This document shows positions 18,137-26,729 of a stretch of DNA of 64,000 nucleotides, in pieces. Each line of letters starts with the position of its first letter. The first letter of the stretch is position 1. A model generated the notes under the pieces. That model worked only from the letters and a program-made list of their open reading frames with translations, ran no database searches and was not told the DNA's origin. This stretch comes from Marinifilum sp. N1E240 (GTDB lineage Bacteria; Bacteroidota; Bacteroidia; Bacteroidales; Marinifilaceae), in NCBI RefSeq assembly GCF_009295825.1, contig NZ_WHKF01000001.1:148988-212987 (forward strand), given 5' to 3'. The position numbers and the translations under genes were made by a program.

Positions 18137-18733
18137 TTAAAAACCTCTTTGCTGAGTCTGTAATTTTTGCATTTCCTCTTCAAAAGTCTTCTTGAATTTT
18201 TCGTAATCGTAATCAACTTTTAATTTATCATCTTGCGATAATTTTTGGTTGATAGCTTCTTCCAAATCTTTAGCGCTCATTTCAATAGCGATATAAGTTT
18301 TGTATTTGTTTTGAGCAGTTCTGGTTTGCTTTTCGCAAATTACCTTAATGTTGTTTAACTGCTGGTTGATTACCTCGCGTGTTAGGCCTTCAAAACGCTC
18401 TTCAACCTGCTCAACATTGTTCAATTCAGTTGAATTTACATAGTTGTCGATAGTTCCCTGAACAGTTGATTGAATTAAAGTAGCCAACTCAGCACGAGCG
18501 TTGGTTCCAGCTTTTTTCTTCGAAACCATTTGGTCTAAACTCTCGCCAATAGCTGAAGCTCTAAAGTTGTTTTTGTCACTCTGGTAATCAGAACCAGTGC
18601 AATACACTTCGATTAATTCTTCGCCTTGTGCTTTTGTCGATACCGCTTTTTCTGCTGAACCGCATGAGCTTAATCCTGCAGCTAATAATACTCCTAATCC
18701 TAGGAATAACGATTGTAGTTTTCTTGTTTTCAT
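18137..18733 (-). CDS. LPP20-like lipoprotein, paralogue of 183-752
   Basis: Starting at ATG 18733 (the upstream in-frame ATG at 18769 would hide the signal peptide), this 198-residue protein has a lipoprotein signal with LSSC near residue 24. The body carries the LPP20-type pattern, with FRASAIGESL, TNARAELATLIQ and YIAIEMS, ending in a charged helix DDKLKVDYDYEKFKKTF. It matches the lipoprotein at 183-752 along its whole length. It is preceded on the same strand by the larger LPP20-like lipoprotein (18794-20203), the reverse of the order at 183-1740. Probably outer-membrane anchored; function unknown. Confidence 0.75.
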   Translation of the reverse strand: MKTRKLQSLFLGLGVLLAAGLSSCGSAEKAVSTKAQGEELIEVYCTGSDYQSDKNNFRASAIGESLDQMVSKKKAGTNARAELATLIQSTVQGTIDNYVNSTELNNVEQVEERFEGLTREVINQQLNNIKVICEKQTRTAQNKYKTYIAIEMSAKDLEEAINQKLSQDDKLKVDYDYEKFKKTFEEEMQKLQTQQRGF

Positions 18734-18793
18734 GTGTGTTGAATTTTTGTTGTAATGGCAAATTAACAAATGCTCATTACTAATTATTCATTT

Positions 18794-20203
18794 TTATAAG
18801 TCTAACTGATTTAATTTTGGAATAATGGTATTGTGAATTTCGTCAACCGCCTCCTCGTAAGCTTCTTTTACCGCATAGTCGTAGCTGATTGGTTTCATTC
18901 CCTTTACTTCATATATCGCATCATTAAATATTTCCATACCAGTTTTCACATCGGTAAGAGAGAAGAAGCAATCCAGGTAAACAATGAATACCTTGTAATT
19001 TCTCCCTTCCTTCACTTCACCTTTGGTCACATTGGTATTGATATCCAAAATTACCTTGGCTTTCTCTTTATCATTGGTAAAAGAGAAGAAATTTTCTGAT
19101 AATTCCTTTTTCAGATTGTTCTTTAAAATCTCACGTTGAGAATCTTTCCCAAAAATTTTCTCTTTAAAATTCATGTAAGCTTTTAATCGCTCAACATTAA
19201 TAATGATTTTGCTTTTTGGTGCCAATTCAGGAGTAAAGAATAGTTTATGTAGCTTGTAATTATCTTCATTTTCATTTAGAATGGAACTCATATCCAGGCT
19301 CACCTCAATTTCCTGCAGTTTCATTCTAGAGGTAACTTTCGAAAGTTTAGAAGCTGCATAACCAAACTGATCGGTGGTAACCTTGTTATTTAAAACGCCA
19401 TCACCTTTCGTGAAAGCAAGCTGAATAGGTAAGCTAGGAATCAATTTTTCCTCGCTATCACCCAGCCATTCCGCTTTAATTAAGATTGGCTCTTTTTGCG
19501 AAGTAGATATTTCCAGTTTAATCTGCTTTCTGTCCGGAGTCAGTTGAGTGCGCTTAAAAATATTCTGAATGGAATTGTAAATGCCTGTTCCCAGGTTGAT
19601 TCTACCATCAAATGTCATTACCGATAAATCTTCATCTAAATGTTTCTCAATAGCATCAAGTGCCTTAGCATAGTAGCTTAACGCCTGAAATAAATCCAGA
19701 TTTTTTTCACTTTGTTTTGCTTGTTCAAAATAGTTTTGGGCAACTTTCTTCGCCTTATTTAATTTCAAGCGTTTCTGTAATTCGTATTGAGCTTTCGATA
19801 ATCGATAATACACCCAATATTCATTTCCTCTTTTGTTATCCCATGAACCAACAATTTCGTATCCCTCAATTTCCTGCGCAAGATTGGTTTGTATGTTCGA
19901 TTGAAACTCCTCTTTAAATTGAGTCTCATCTTCGAATTGCTGTAAAACTGAATTGGCTGAAATGGATATGGAAATTTCAGAGCACAAATCGTGCAATGCC
20001 TGACTTTTTGCTAGCTGAATGTAATTGGTTTGTGAAACATCTTTTTTAACAACAGCAATTCCAACAAAATAATCCGGAGTAATTGGTCTTTCCTTCACCC
20101 ATTTTGGAGGTCTTCTTTTTGCCATACTGCTTTGAGCCGAACAGCTCACAAGAAGTAAAATTATAAGAGAATAATTAAATAGTGTGCGTAGAGTTTTTAT
20201 CAT
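18794..20203 (-). CDS. Large LPP20-like lipoprotein
   Basis: Starting at ATG 20203, this 469-residue protein has a lipoprotein signal (LLLVSC, Cys near residue 22). An LPP20-type domain covers about residues 30-150: PPKWVKERP, DYFVGIAVV, then a helix with AKSQALHDLCSEISISI, and a YWVYYRLSKAQ strand. A helical segment (about 160-195) resembles a TPR pair. Next comes an Ig-like beta region (about 220-320) and a C-terminal LPP20/CsgG-like part with VKEAYEEAVDEI. The start at 20233 was rejected because the signal peptide begins 10 codons later. It is co-directional with the next LPP20-like lipoprotein after 60 bases. Function unknown; an envelope assembly role is inferred from the family. Confidence 0.65.
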   Translation of the reverse strand: MIKTLRTLFNYSLIILLLVSCSAQSSMAKRRPPKWVKERPITPDYFVGIAVVKKDVSQTNYIQLAKSQALHDLCSEISISISANSVLQQFEDETQFKEEFQSNIQTNLAQEIEGYEIVGSWDNKRGNEYWVYYRLSKAQYELQKRLKLNKAKKVAQNYFEQAKQSEKNLDLFQALSYYAKALDAIEKHLDEDLSVMTFDGRINLGTGIYNSIQNIFKRTQLTPDRKQIKLEISTSQKEPILIKAEWLGDSEEKLIPSLPIQLAFTKGDGVLNNKVTTDQFGYAASKLSKVTSRMKLQEIEVSLDMSSILNENEDNYKLHKLFFTPELAPKSKIIINVERLKAYMNFKEKIFGKDSQREILKNNLKKELSENFFSFTNDKEKAKVILDINTNVTKGEVKEGRNYKVFIVYLDCFFSLTDVKTGMEIFNDAIYEVKGMKPISYDYAVKEAYEEAVDEIHNTIIPKLNQLDL

Positions 20204-20286
20204 TAGAATAGGTTTTGTGAGATCTAAAATCAATTTTAAAGATAATGATTCGTTAACAATAAGCTTGCCAAAGTTGAATTAATATT

Positions 20287-20778
20287 TTATTTCAAATCTG
20301 AAAGGAGTTGATCGATAAGCTTAAGTGAGATTTGTGATTCGAAACCCCGACCTTGTGCAAATCGGAACAGCTTTGATTTTAACTGGTAGGGATCATCATC
20401 CTTTAATCCCTTTAATTTCGCATGTAAGAGCTCTTGTAAATTTTCACGATAATCATTCTCATTTATCTGTTTCAATGCTTCATCAATCAGCCGTTCAGGT
20501 ATTTGTTTCTGCTTTAAATGATAGGATATTTTTACTTTTCCCCATTTGTTAAAACGGAATTTATCGCGAACGTAAAATGTAGTAAATCGTTCTTCGTTTA
20601 TAAATTTATCTTCGATCAACGATTGAATGATTTCATCCTGTTCATCGCGGGGCAAGTTCCAATCTTTTAATTTTTTTCGAATATCACTACAGCATTTTTC
20701 CATTCGGCTGCAAATAAACTGAACCTTCGATAAAGCTTCACTGGCACTAACAGTTTTCGGTGTGTTCTTCTTGTACAT
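20287..20778 (-). CDS. recX: RecX, regulator of RecA
   Basis: This 163-residue protein has the RecX three-helix repeats: LSKVQFICSRMEKCCSDIRKKL, then VI-type INEERFTTFYVRDKFRFNKWG, then ISYHLKQKQIPERLIDEAL. RecX binds RecA filaments and blocks their extension in the cytoplasm. The FINEERFxxxYVRDKxRFxKWG motif is diagnostic. Its start codon directly abuts the prmC stop (zero gap), so translation is coupled to prmC. recA itself is not in this window. Confidence 0.9.
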   Translation of the reverse strand: MYKKNTPKTVSASEALSKVQFICSRMEKCCSDIRKKLKDWNLPRDEQDEIIQSLIEDKFINEERFTTFYVRDKFRFNKWGKVKISYHLKQKQIPERLIDEALKQINENDYRENLQELLHAKLKGLKDDDPYQLKSKLFRFAQGRGFESQISLKLIDQLLSDLK

Positions 20779-21642
20779 TTAGGCTGTTTTTATAGCAGAC
20801 ATCATACGATTTTTGCCGTTAATATCTTTATGAAGCGATATGTTGGTAAAGCCTTTTTCTTTGAGAAGCTCTTTCATCTCATTGCCTAAACTTTCGTTGA
20901 TTTCGAAATACAATTTGCCTCCCTTTTTCAGATGAGAAATTGCTAATTCTGAAATGGTTCTGTAGAAAATTAAGGGATCATGATCACTCACAAAAAGTGC
21001 CGTGTGAGGTTCGTATTTTAATACATTTTTCTCCATTTTCTCCTTTTCAGCTTCGGTAACATAGGGTGGATTGCTTACGATTATATCATACTTTTCCCAA
21101 TTAAAATCCATCCACTTTAAAATGTCCCGATTGTAAAATGAAATTTCAACATCATTTAATTTTGCGTTCTCTTTAGCTGTTTCAATTGCTTTTTCGGAAA
21201 TATCAGCGGTACTAATTTTGGCTTGATTTAAATTTTTCGCCAAACAAATAGGAATGCATCCACTACCTGTTCCAATATCTAAAATAGTAAGGTTTGTTGA
21301 TTTATTTTCATTGATAATGGCATGCACTAACTCCTCAGTTTCAGGTCTGGGAATTAGAGTGTGTTCATTTACTTTAAACTTTAATTCATAAAAATCGGCT
21401 TCACCTAATACATATTGAATGGGTTTGTTGGTTTTTAATTCTTCAACAAAATTTTTGACCTGTTCTAGTGTATTTTGTTCAAGTGTTTCAGTTTTACTAA
21501 ACTGAATCTGCATTCGAGAATAATCCAAAACATGTTCCAGTAATATGTACGAAATACTCTCCGTTTCGCGTGAACTATAAATCGTATTAAGTTCGTTTTT
21601 TATGTAATTTATTGTAGATTGTATGCTGTATAGTTGACTCAT
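20779..21642 (-). CDS. prmC: Peptide chain release factor N5-glutamine methyltransferase
   Basis: This 287-residue protein has the N-terminal helical PrmC domain and a class I methyltransferase domain with motif I ILDIGTGSGCIPI (SAM binding) and the catalytic NPPY in IIVSNPPYV. PrmC methylates the Gln of the GGQ motif in RF1 and RF2 and so supports translation termination. A TATCTTTG box lies at 21661-21668 on the minus strand, about 20 bases upstream of the start codon. recX follows without a gap. Length and motif order are as usual for the family. Confidence 0.95.
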   Translation of the reverse strand: MSQLYSIQSTINYIKNELNTIYSSRETESISYILLEHVLDYSRMQIQFSKTETLEQNTLEQVKNFVEELKTNKPIQYVLGEADFYELKFKVNEHTLIPRPETEELVHAIINENKSTNLTILDIGTGSGCIPICLAKNLNQAKISTADISEKAIETAKENAKLNDVEISFYNRDILKWMDFNWEKYDIIVSNPPYVTEAEKEKMEKNVLKYEPHTALFVSDHDPLIFYRTISELAISHLKKGGKLYFEINESLGNEMKELLKEKGFTNISLHKDINGKNRMMSAIKTA

Positions 21643-21660
21643 GTTATTCTATATTTAATG

Positions 21661-21668
21661 CAAAGATA
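21661..21668 (-). promoter_or_regulatory. TAnnTTTG -7 box for prmC-recX
   Basis: TATCTTTG on the minus strand matches the Bacteroidota -7 box, 18 bases before the prmC start. The nearest TTG on the same strand is about 25 bases upstream, which is wide for a -33 box. Confidence 0.5.
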
Positions 21669-21689
21669 CAAATCTTCTATTCTCATAAA

Positions 21690-23168
21690 ATGACAATGTT
21701 ATTATCGTTTGATTGGTCACAATTTTGGGTGCACTTTTTTGAGGTGTTGGGTGTCCTGTATATTATATCGATTATTGCCACAGTAATTATTGTAATCCTT
21801 GAGAATCGAAGTCCTTTAAAAACGATTTCCTGGACTTTGGTTTTAATATTTCTTCCTGTATTCGGTTTTATTTTTTATTTGGTTTTCGGGCAAAGTTTTC
21901 GGAAAAGAAAGATGTTCGGCTTAAAAGAATATGGCGATATTAAATGGCTTCAGGTTATGAGTCATGATCAGAAACTGCGCTTGGAGAAGAGTCGATTCTT
22001 AAAAGATGAGCGGATACATGAGAAGAAGAATATCATGACTCTGCTTTTGAACAATTCAAAAGCACTGCTAACCGGATATAATAAGGTAAAAATTCTAAAT
22101 GATGGTAAGGAAACATTTTCGTCAATTTTTAAAGCACTAAAACGAGCAAAAGACCACATCCACTTGGAATATTACATTATAGAAGATGGTGAATTGGCTT
22201 CGGAATTACTCGATATTCTGGTTGCAAAAGCAAGAGAAGGGGTGGAGGTTCGTGTTATTTACGATGATGTAGGCAGTTGGAAATTGAGTAAAGAATACGT
22301 TAGAGCGTTGGAAGATGCAGGAATTAAAGTACAGGCTTTTTTACCCGTTCGATTTCCCATTTTAACAAGTCGGGTGAACTATCGAAATCATCGTAAGATA
22401 ATTGTGATTGATGGGAAAACTGCTTTTGTTGGTGGTCTGAATTTTGCGGATAGGTATTTGAATGGATTACCTGAAATTGGCATTTGGCGCGATACTCACC
22501 TAAAAGTTCGAGGCGAAGCAGCATCAAGTCTTCAAATTGTCTTTTTAATCGATTGGTATTTTGTTCGTCAGGAAGTTTTAATGAATGAGAAGTATTTGCC
22601 TTATAAAAAAGCCAAAGAGAAATGTTTGTTGCAAATTACTGCTTCGGGTGCAGATTCCGACTGGGCAAGCATTATGCAGGCTTATTTTTCGGCCATTACA
22701 TCTGCCAAGCAAAATGTATATATTTCTTCACCTTATTTTATGCCGAATGGTAGCATTTTAATGGCTCTAAAAACTTCTGCTATGAGTGGAGTAGATGTGC
22801 GAGTCTTGATTCCTAAAAAGTCGGATTCTTTTATGACCTATTGGGGCACGCTATCTTATATTGAAGAGTTGTTAGAAGCTGGAGTTCGAATTTATTTTTA
22901 TAATGCCGGATTCAATCATAGTAAGATCATGACGGTTGATGGTATCATGTCTACTGTTGGAACAGCAAATATGGATGTGCGCAGTTTCGAGCAAAATTTT
23001 GAAGTAAACGCTTTGGTTTACGATGAAAAAGTAACGCTTGAATTGCGAGATCGTTTTTTACAGGATTTGGAGCAGAGTACAGAAATTAACCTGGAACAGT
23101 GGACAAGTAGAAATAAAATTCAAAAGTTAAAAGAATCTATAGCACGATTGTTTACTCCTCTTTTGTAG
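21690..23168 (+). CDS. cls: Cardiolipin synthase (phospholipase D family)
   Basis: This 492-residue protein has two N-terminal membrane helices (about residues 8-30 and 40-62) and two phospholipase D domains. Both HKD motifs are present: HRKIIVIDG near residue 232 with FVGGLN after it, and HSKIMTVDG near residue 409 with VGTANMDVRSFEQNFE. The enzyme joins two phosphatidylglycerol molecules into cardiolipin in the inner membrane. Its last 17 bases overlap the end of the convergent gene at 23152. Confidence 0.95.
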   Translation: MTMLLSFDWSQFWVHFFEVLGVLYIISIIATVIIVILENRSPLKTISWTLVLIFLPVFGFIFYLVFGQSFRKRKMFGLKEYGDIKWLQVMSHDQKLRLEKSRFLKDERIHEKKNIMTLLLNNSKALLTGYNKVKILNDGKETFSSIFKALKRAKDHIHLEYYIIEDGELASELLDILVAKAREGVEVRVIYDDVGSWKLSKEYVRALEDAGIKVQAFLPVRFPILTSRVNYRNHRKIIVIDGKTAFVGGLNFADRYLNGLPEIGIWRDTHLKVRGEAASSLQIVFLIDWYFVRQEVLMNEKYLPYKKAKEKCLLQITASGADSDWASIMQAYFSAITSAKQNVYISSPYFMPNGSILMALKTSAMSGVDVRVLIPKKSDSFMTYWGTLSYIEELLEAGVRIYFYNAGFNHSKIMTVDGIMSTVGTANMDVRSFEQNFEVNALVYDEKVTLELRDRFLQDLEQSTEINLEQWTSRNKIQKLKESIARLFTPLL

Positions 23169-23985
23169 TGTATTCTTTATACAAATCAAGAATTTGTTTC
23201 ATTACATCGTAATCTGTCGAATTTTCAGTAACATGAATCTTTTTACCACAAAAGCCCATAAAATCTAACAATTCATCTCCTTCTAATCCTGTAGCATCAG
23301 CTACAATTTGGGCATTGTATTTTTTGCTGATTTTATTGTTTTTCCCTTCCTCTTTAATTCGTTTTGAGAGTTTTCTTTTATTTTTTTCGGACTTACTCAG
23401 TTTTCCAAATAGGAAATCGGTAGGTGCAAAAATCGCTTGAACGACTCCTAATTTTTCATTTTTAGGTCGATATTGAGCAGGTACAGGATTGGGTTTTCTT
23501 GTGTTGTATGGTTTCAGTTGTTTTTTTATGTCTGTATTAATTGGATTTTTTTCTTTCACTTCAGCATTCAAAAAATCATCTTTAAATTCATCCCAGCTTC
23601 CTAGAGCATATATATCTACATCATCAAGTAAATAGGAAATATCTTCCATTTTAATAGAAAAAAATGGGGGGAATTCAGGATTGAAAATGAAGGGAACAGC
23701 CCATTCTTTAGTTTGATAGCCAAGAGCACTTATTACCAATGTATCTGCTTGTTGAATTTGCAGATGAAAAACACCTAAACTGTCGCATATAGTTCCCATT
23801 CGTGTTCGTTTAATACTAATGGTCGCTCTTGATATGACTTCCAGATTCTTAGCTTGAAGAACCTGTCCTGAAATACTAATATTTTTATTCTCTTGTGATT
23901 TGGCAGTGAAACAAAAGAAGAAAAACAAAAATAAGCAGGAGGTAAATACACTAATTTTTCGATATTTTTTAATTGTTAATTTCAA
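23152..23985 (-). CDS. Exported CarboxypepD_reg-like protein (tandem paralogue 3)
   Basis: This 277-residue exported protein has a signal peptide (cleavage near AKSQ) and a CarboxypepD_reg-like beta domain at residues about 35-125 (ISGQVLQAKNLEVISRATI, then CDSLGVFHLQI, LVISALGYQ). The remainder is a conserved helical tail with ALGSWDEFKDDFL. Two further genes upstream (23982 and 24861) encode the same layout. It overlaps the neighbouring gene by 4 bases and shares the end with cls (convergent, 17 bases). The beta domain is common at the N terminus of TonB receptors, but no receptor barrel is present, so a different surface role is likely. Function unknown. Confidence 0.7.
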   Translation of the reverse strand: MKLTIKKYRKISVFTSCLFLFFFFCFTAKSQENKNISISGQVLQAKNLEVISRATISIKRTRMGTICDSLGVFHLQIQQADTLVISALGYQTKEWAVPFIFNPEFPPFFSIKMEDISYLLDDVDIYALGSWDEFKDDFLNAEVKEKNPINTDIKKQLKPYNTRKPNPVPAQYRPKNEKLGVVQAIFAPTDFLFGKLSKSEKNKRKLSKRIKEEGKNNKISKKYNAQIVADATGLEGDELLDFMGFCGKKIHVTENSTDYDVMKQILDLYKEYTTKEE

Positions 23986-24830
23986 GGTCGTATGTGATTG
24001 GTTAAGGTTTTAGCAGATTCTAAATTTACACTTTGTTGTTCTAATATTTCTGGATTTGATTTAAATTCTTTGTAAAGTTCCAATATCCTGGATTGAATTT
24101 TAAACTCGCTATCTTTAAAAGTAAAATTAGTTTTGCTATTGATAAAAATGCAGAGTTGATTTAAACGATCACCATTTTCCTGAGTCAATTCCTGAATTAT
24201 ATTATTGTTGAATTTTTCATTTAAAATTTGCCGATGCAATTCCTTTTCATGATCTGTATAGATGATTTCAGGTTCTTTTTTTCTTTCAAAAAGCTTGGCT
24301 CCATAGTATATTAAACCTCCAATAATATTACCAGCCTTCTCTGATTCTAATTTATCGTTTATATCTTTTAATTCTTCCTCAGAGAGAAAACAAGCTTTGC
24401 CCATATTGACCTCCACGGGAACTTCTGCTTTTATAAACTCTTCTTTAAATTCACTCCAATTTCTCCAGTTAAGAATTGCTACTTCATCTAACATGTAAGA
24501 AACCGTTTCTAGTTTTAATGTAAAAAATGACTGTTCAGGAGTGTAATGATCTGATATTGCCCATTTTTTTGGTTTGTAGCCCAAAGCGCTAATGTTTAAT
24601 GTATCCGATTGTTGAACCTGAAGGTGAAATATTCCCAGGCTATCACAGATATTTCCTCTTCTGGATCTTTGAATTGTTACAGTAGCTAAGGAAATGGGTT
24701 GGTTGTTTTTGATATTTATTACTCGTCCTGAAATGGTAAATGTTGAATCTTGTTTTTGTTTGTTAGCAAAAGAGCTTGTGGTAACAATACATAATGTGAA
24801 TATAGATATAAGTTTTTGGGCAAAGTTCAT
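23982..24830 (-). CDS. Exported CarboxypepD_reg-like protein (tandem paralogue 2)
   Basis: This 282-residue protein has a signal peptide (ending near FANK) and the same order as its neighbours: beta domain with ISGRVINIKNNQPISLATV, CDSLGIFHLQVQ, LNISALGYKPK, then YMLDEVAILNWRNWSEFKEEFI, and a long charged helical tail. Its stop overlaps the start of the next paralogue by 4 bases (translational coupling). Residues of the conserved CDSLG block and the W-x-EFK block are shared by all three copies. Function unknown. Confidence 0.7.
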   Translation of the reverse strand: MNFAQKLISIFTLCIVTTSSFANKQKQDSTFTISGRVINIKNNQPISLATVTIQRSRRGNICDSLGIFHLQVQQSDTLNISALGYKPKKWAISDHYTPEQSFFTLKLETVSYMLDEVAILNWRNWSEFKEEFIKAEVPVEVNMGKACFLSEEELKDINDKLESEKAGNIIGGLIYYGAKLFERKKEPEIIYTDHEKELHRQILNEKFNNNIIQELTQENGDRLNQLCIFINSKTNFTFKDSEFKIQSRILELYKEFKSNPEILEQQSVNLESAKTLTNHIRP

Positions 24831-24860
24831 TTAGTTTTTGGGTAGAGTGGGTTGTGTGGT

Positions 24861-25682
24861 TTAAGGTCTCAGGTGATTCGGAATATTGCCTAAAGAATCG
24901 GTATAGGTAAAATCGTAATCCCAGCTTGGGTTTTCTTGCTGAAATTTATTATACAGTTGCTCTATTCGATTCACAATATATATGTCGCGAGTTTGGTAAG
25001 TGAAATTGGTTTGCGAATTAATGAATTTCATTAACAAATCCAGTCTTTCTCCAGACTCACGGGTTATTTCAGCTACAATTTGTTTATTGTATTTATTGGC
25101 TAAGAGTTGTTCGTGAAGATCATCTAAAGGATTTGGTAATTTCCCTTTGGCTCTTTTTTTTCCTGATCCAAACATTCCGAAACTAAGACCAAAACCACCA
25201 TGGTTAAGTGTTTTTGCTTTGGCTTGTTCAAGATTTAATTTTCCAAAATCAAAGGATTCAGCAATATTCTTTTCCTGAGGAATTTCCTGTTTTGTAAATT
25301 GTTCTTTAAAATCATTCCAGGAACCTAAAGAATATACATCTACCTCGCGAAGCATATAGGTCTCTCTCTCCAAAAATATTTCCTGAAATACTTCATTTTC
25401 GGCACTTGGTTCGGCAACGGCAACAATTTGTTCTTTGTAACCTATTGCTGAAATTTTTAATTTTTGTTCCGGATTTATGCGCAATCTAAAATAGCCTAAA
25501 CTATCGCAAATAATTCCCCAATAGGTATCATCCAGGTTAATATTGGCAAAAGAAATCCCTTCTAAAGTTTCAGGGTTAATTACTTTTCCGGAGACGATAA
25601 AACTCTTGTCAGATTCATCTTGTGAAAATCCAATAGAATGAAATGTAACAAGTAGTATGAGAGTTATTATTGCTGCTTTCAA
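24861..25682 (-). CDS. Exported CarboxypepD_reg-like protein (tandem paralogue 1)
   Basis: This 273-residue protein has a signal peptide (GFSQ), the CarboxypepD_reg-like domain (VSGKVINPETLEGISFANI, CDSLGYFRLRI, LKISAIGYKE), the YSLGSWNDFKEQF block, and a tail containing a FGLSFGMFGSGK stretch before the helical end. It is the first gene of the three-paralogue run. The glycine-rich segment is not found in the other two, so the tails are diverging. Function unknown; an operon of secreted scaffold proteins is an inference. Confidence 0.7.
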   Translation of the reverse strand: MKAAIITLILLVTFHSIGFSQDESDKSFIVSGKVINPETLEGISFANINLDDTYWGIICDSLGYFRLRINPEQKLKISAIGYKEQIVAVAEPSAENEVFQEIFLERETYMLREVDVYSLGSWNDFKEQFTKQEIPQEKNIAESFDFGKLNLEQAKAKTLNHGGFGLSFGMFGSGKKRAKGKLPNPLDDLHEQLLANKYNKQIVAEITRESGERLDLLMKFINSQTNFTYQTRDIYIVNRIEQLYNKFQQENPSWDYDFTYTDSLGNIPNHLRP

Positions 25683-25789
25683 ATCGTTTATGTTTCAAGT
25701 GAAACCTAAAGATAGTAAGGCAATATCTCTAACAGATAGATTTTTACATTGTTTAACACTCTTTAACCGAAATTAAGCGGATACAGCGA

Positions 25790-26539
25790 TTATTGTTGAA
25801 TACCTAGCCAATTAACAAGTTGCATTGTTTCGAAGAAAGGATTTGTTTTGCCAAATAGGATATCATTTTCTCTTTGGTAGCACATCATTGGGTGAGCCGT
25901 CTCTATTTTATGGTTAACCTTAATATTCTCAACAATTTTCTGAGCATTATTGCCCCATAAAAACCAAATTGCATTCGGGTTGTTATCTGCTAAAAAGTTT
26001 AACACTCGCTGTGTGAATGGAGCCCATAGTTTAGTGTGTGAGTTTGGCTTTCCAATTTCGCAAGTTAAGGCAGTATTTAGCAACAGAACATTCTCTTTTT
26101 CCCACCAATATTTAAAAAGTTGATTGGGAGGTAATATAGAAAAATCGTTATCCATTGGCAATCGATCACCTTCATTCAATCTCCCTTGGATCTCTGAATA
26201 TTTCAAAGTTTCACCAGTTTGAGCTTTGTAAATGCTTCGTAAAATGTTTTTCAACGATACATTTCTAAATTTATCGTGCCACGAATTTAAACCATTAACC
26301 TCAAATGAACGCCCGGTTGCAACTCCTTCTTGTGGATAAGGATCTTGTCCTAAAATAACAACTGGAATTTTATCTACATCCATTTCTAAAAAACGAAGAA
26401 CTAATGCGATATTAGGAGTTGAAGCTTTTATATCAATAGCTTCTTCAATTTTTTTAATCAATGCTACTACTTCATCAGTAAGAAAAGAATTCCAGGACTC
26501 ATGAATATTGATGTTGGAAAGGAATCTTGAGTTTTGCAT
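25790..26539 (-). CDS. ung: Uracil-DNA glycosylase
   Basis: This 249-residue protein removes uracil from DNA. The water-activating motif GQDPYP (residues 64-69) and LLNTALTCE are intact. The C-terminal motif is unusual: the HPSPLS loop, which inserts Leu into the DNA helix, is replaced by HPMMCY, although the following KTNPFFETMQLV resembles the family end. So the fold and catalytic Asp66 are conserved, but the lesion-recognition loop is divergent. It has a good TTG / TACTTTTG promoter. The family could alternatively be a UNG relative with altered damage specificity. Confidence 0.85.
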   Translation of the reverse strand: MQNSRFLSNINIHESWNSFLTDEVVALIKKIEEAIDIKASTPNIALVLRFLEMDVDKIPVVILGQDPYPQEGVATGRSFEVNGLNSWHDKFRNVSLKNILRSIYKAQTGETLKYSEIQGRLNEGDRLPMDNDFSILPPNQLFKYWWEKENVLLLNTALTCEIGKPNSHTKLWAPFTQRVLNFLADNNPNAIWFLWGNNAQKIVENIKVNHKIETAHPMMCYQRENDILFGKTNPFFETMQLVNWLGIQQ

Positions 26540-26562
26540 TTTGAGGTGATTTATTGTTTGTT

Positions 26563-26593
26563 CAAAAGTAATACGGATTCATTATTGTTGCAA
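26563..26593 (-). promoter_or_regulatory. Bacteroidota promoter of ung
   Basis: On the minus strand TTG (26593-26591), a 20-base spacer and TACTTTTG (26570-26563) match the TTG / TAnnTTTG consensus, about 24 bases before the start codon. Confidence 0.65.
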
Positions 26594-26665
26594 CCATTTC
26601 TTTAGTATCGTATGATTAATAAGAAATATACTTGCAACTTTTTGACTATTCGACTTTTCTACTTT

Positions 26666-26694
26666 TTGACTTTCCTACATTTTAACTAGTTTTG
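26666..26694 (+). promoter_or_regulatory. Bacteroidota promoter of dapD
   Basis: TTG (26666-26668), an 18-base spacer and TAGTTTTG (26687-26694) match the TTG / TAnnTTTG consensus; the start codon is 35 bases downstream. Confidence 0.6.
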
Positions 26695-26729
26695 TTGTCA
26701 TTAACCAAAATACCATAAGGAATACAACT

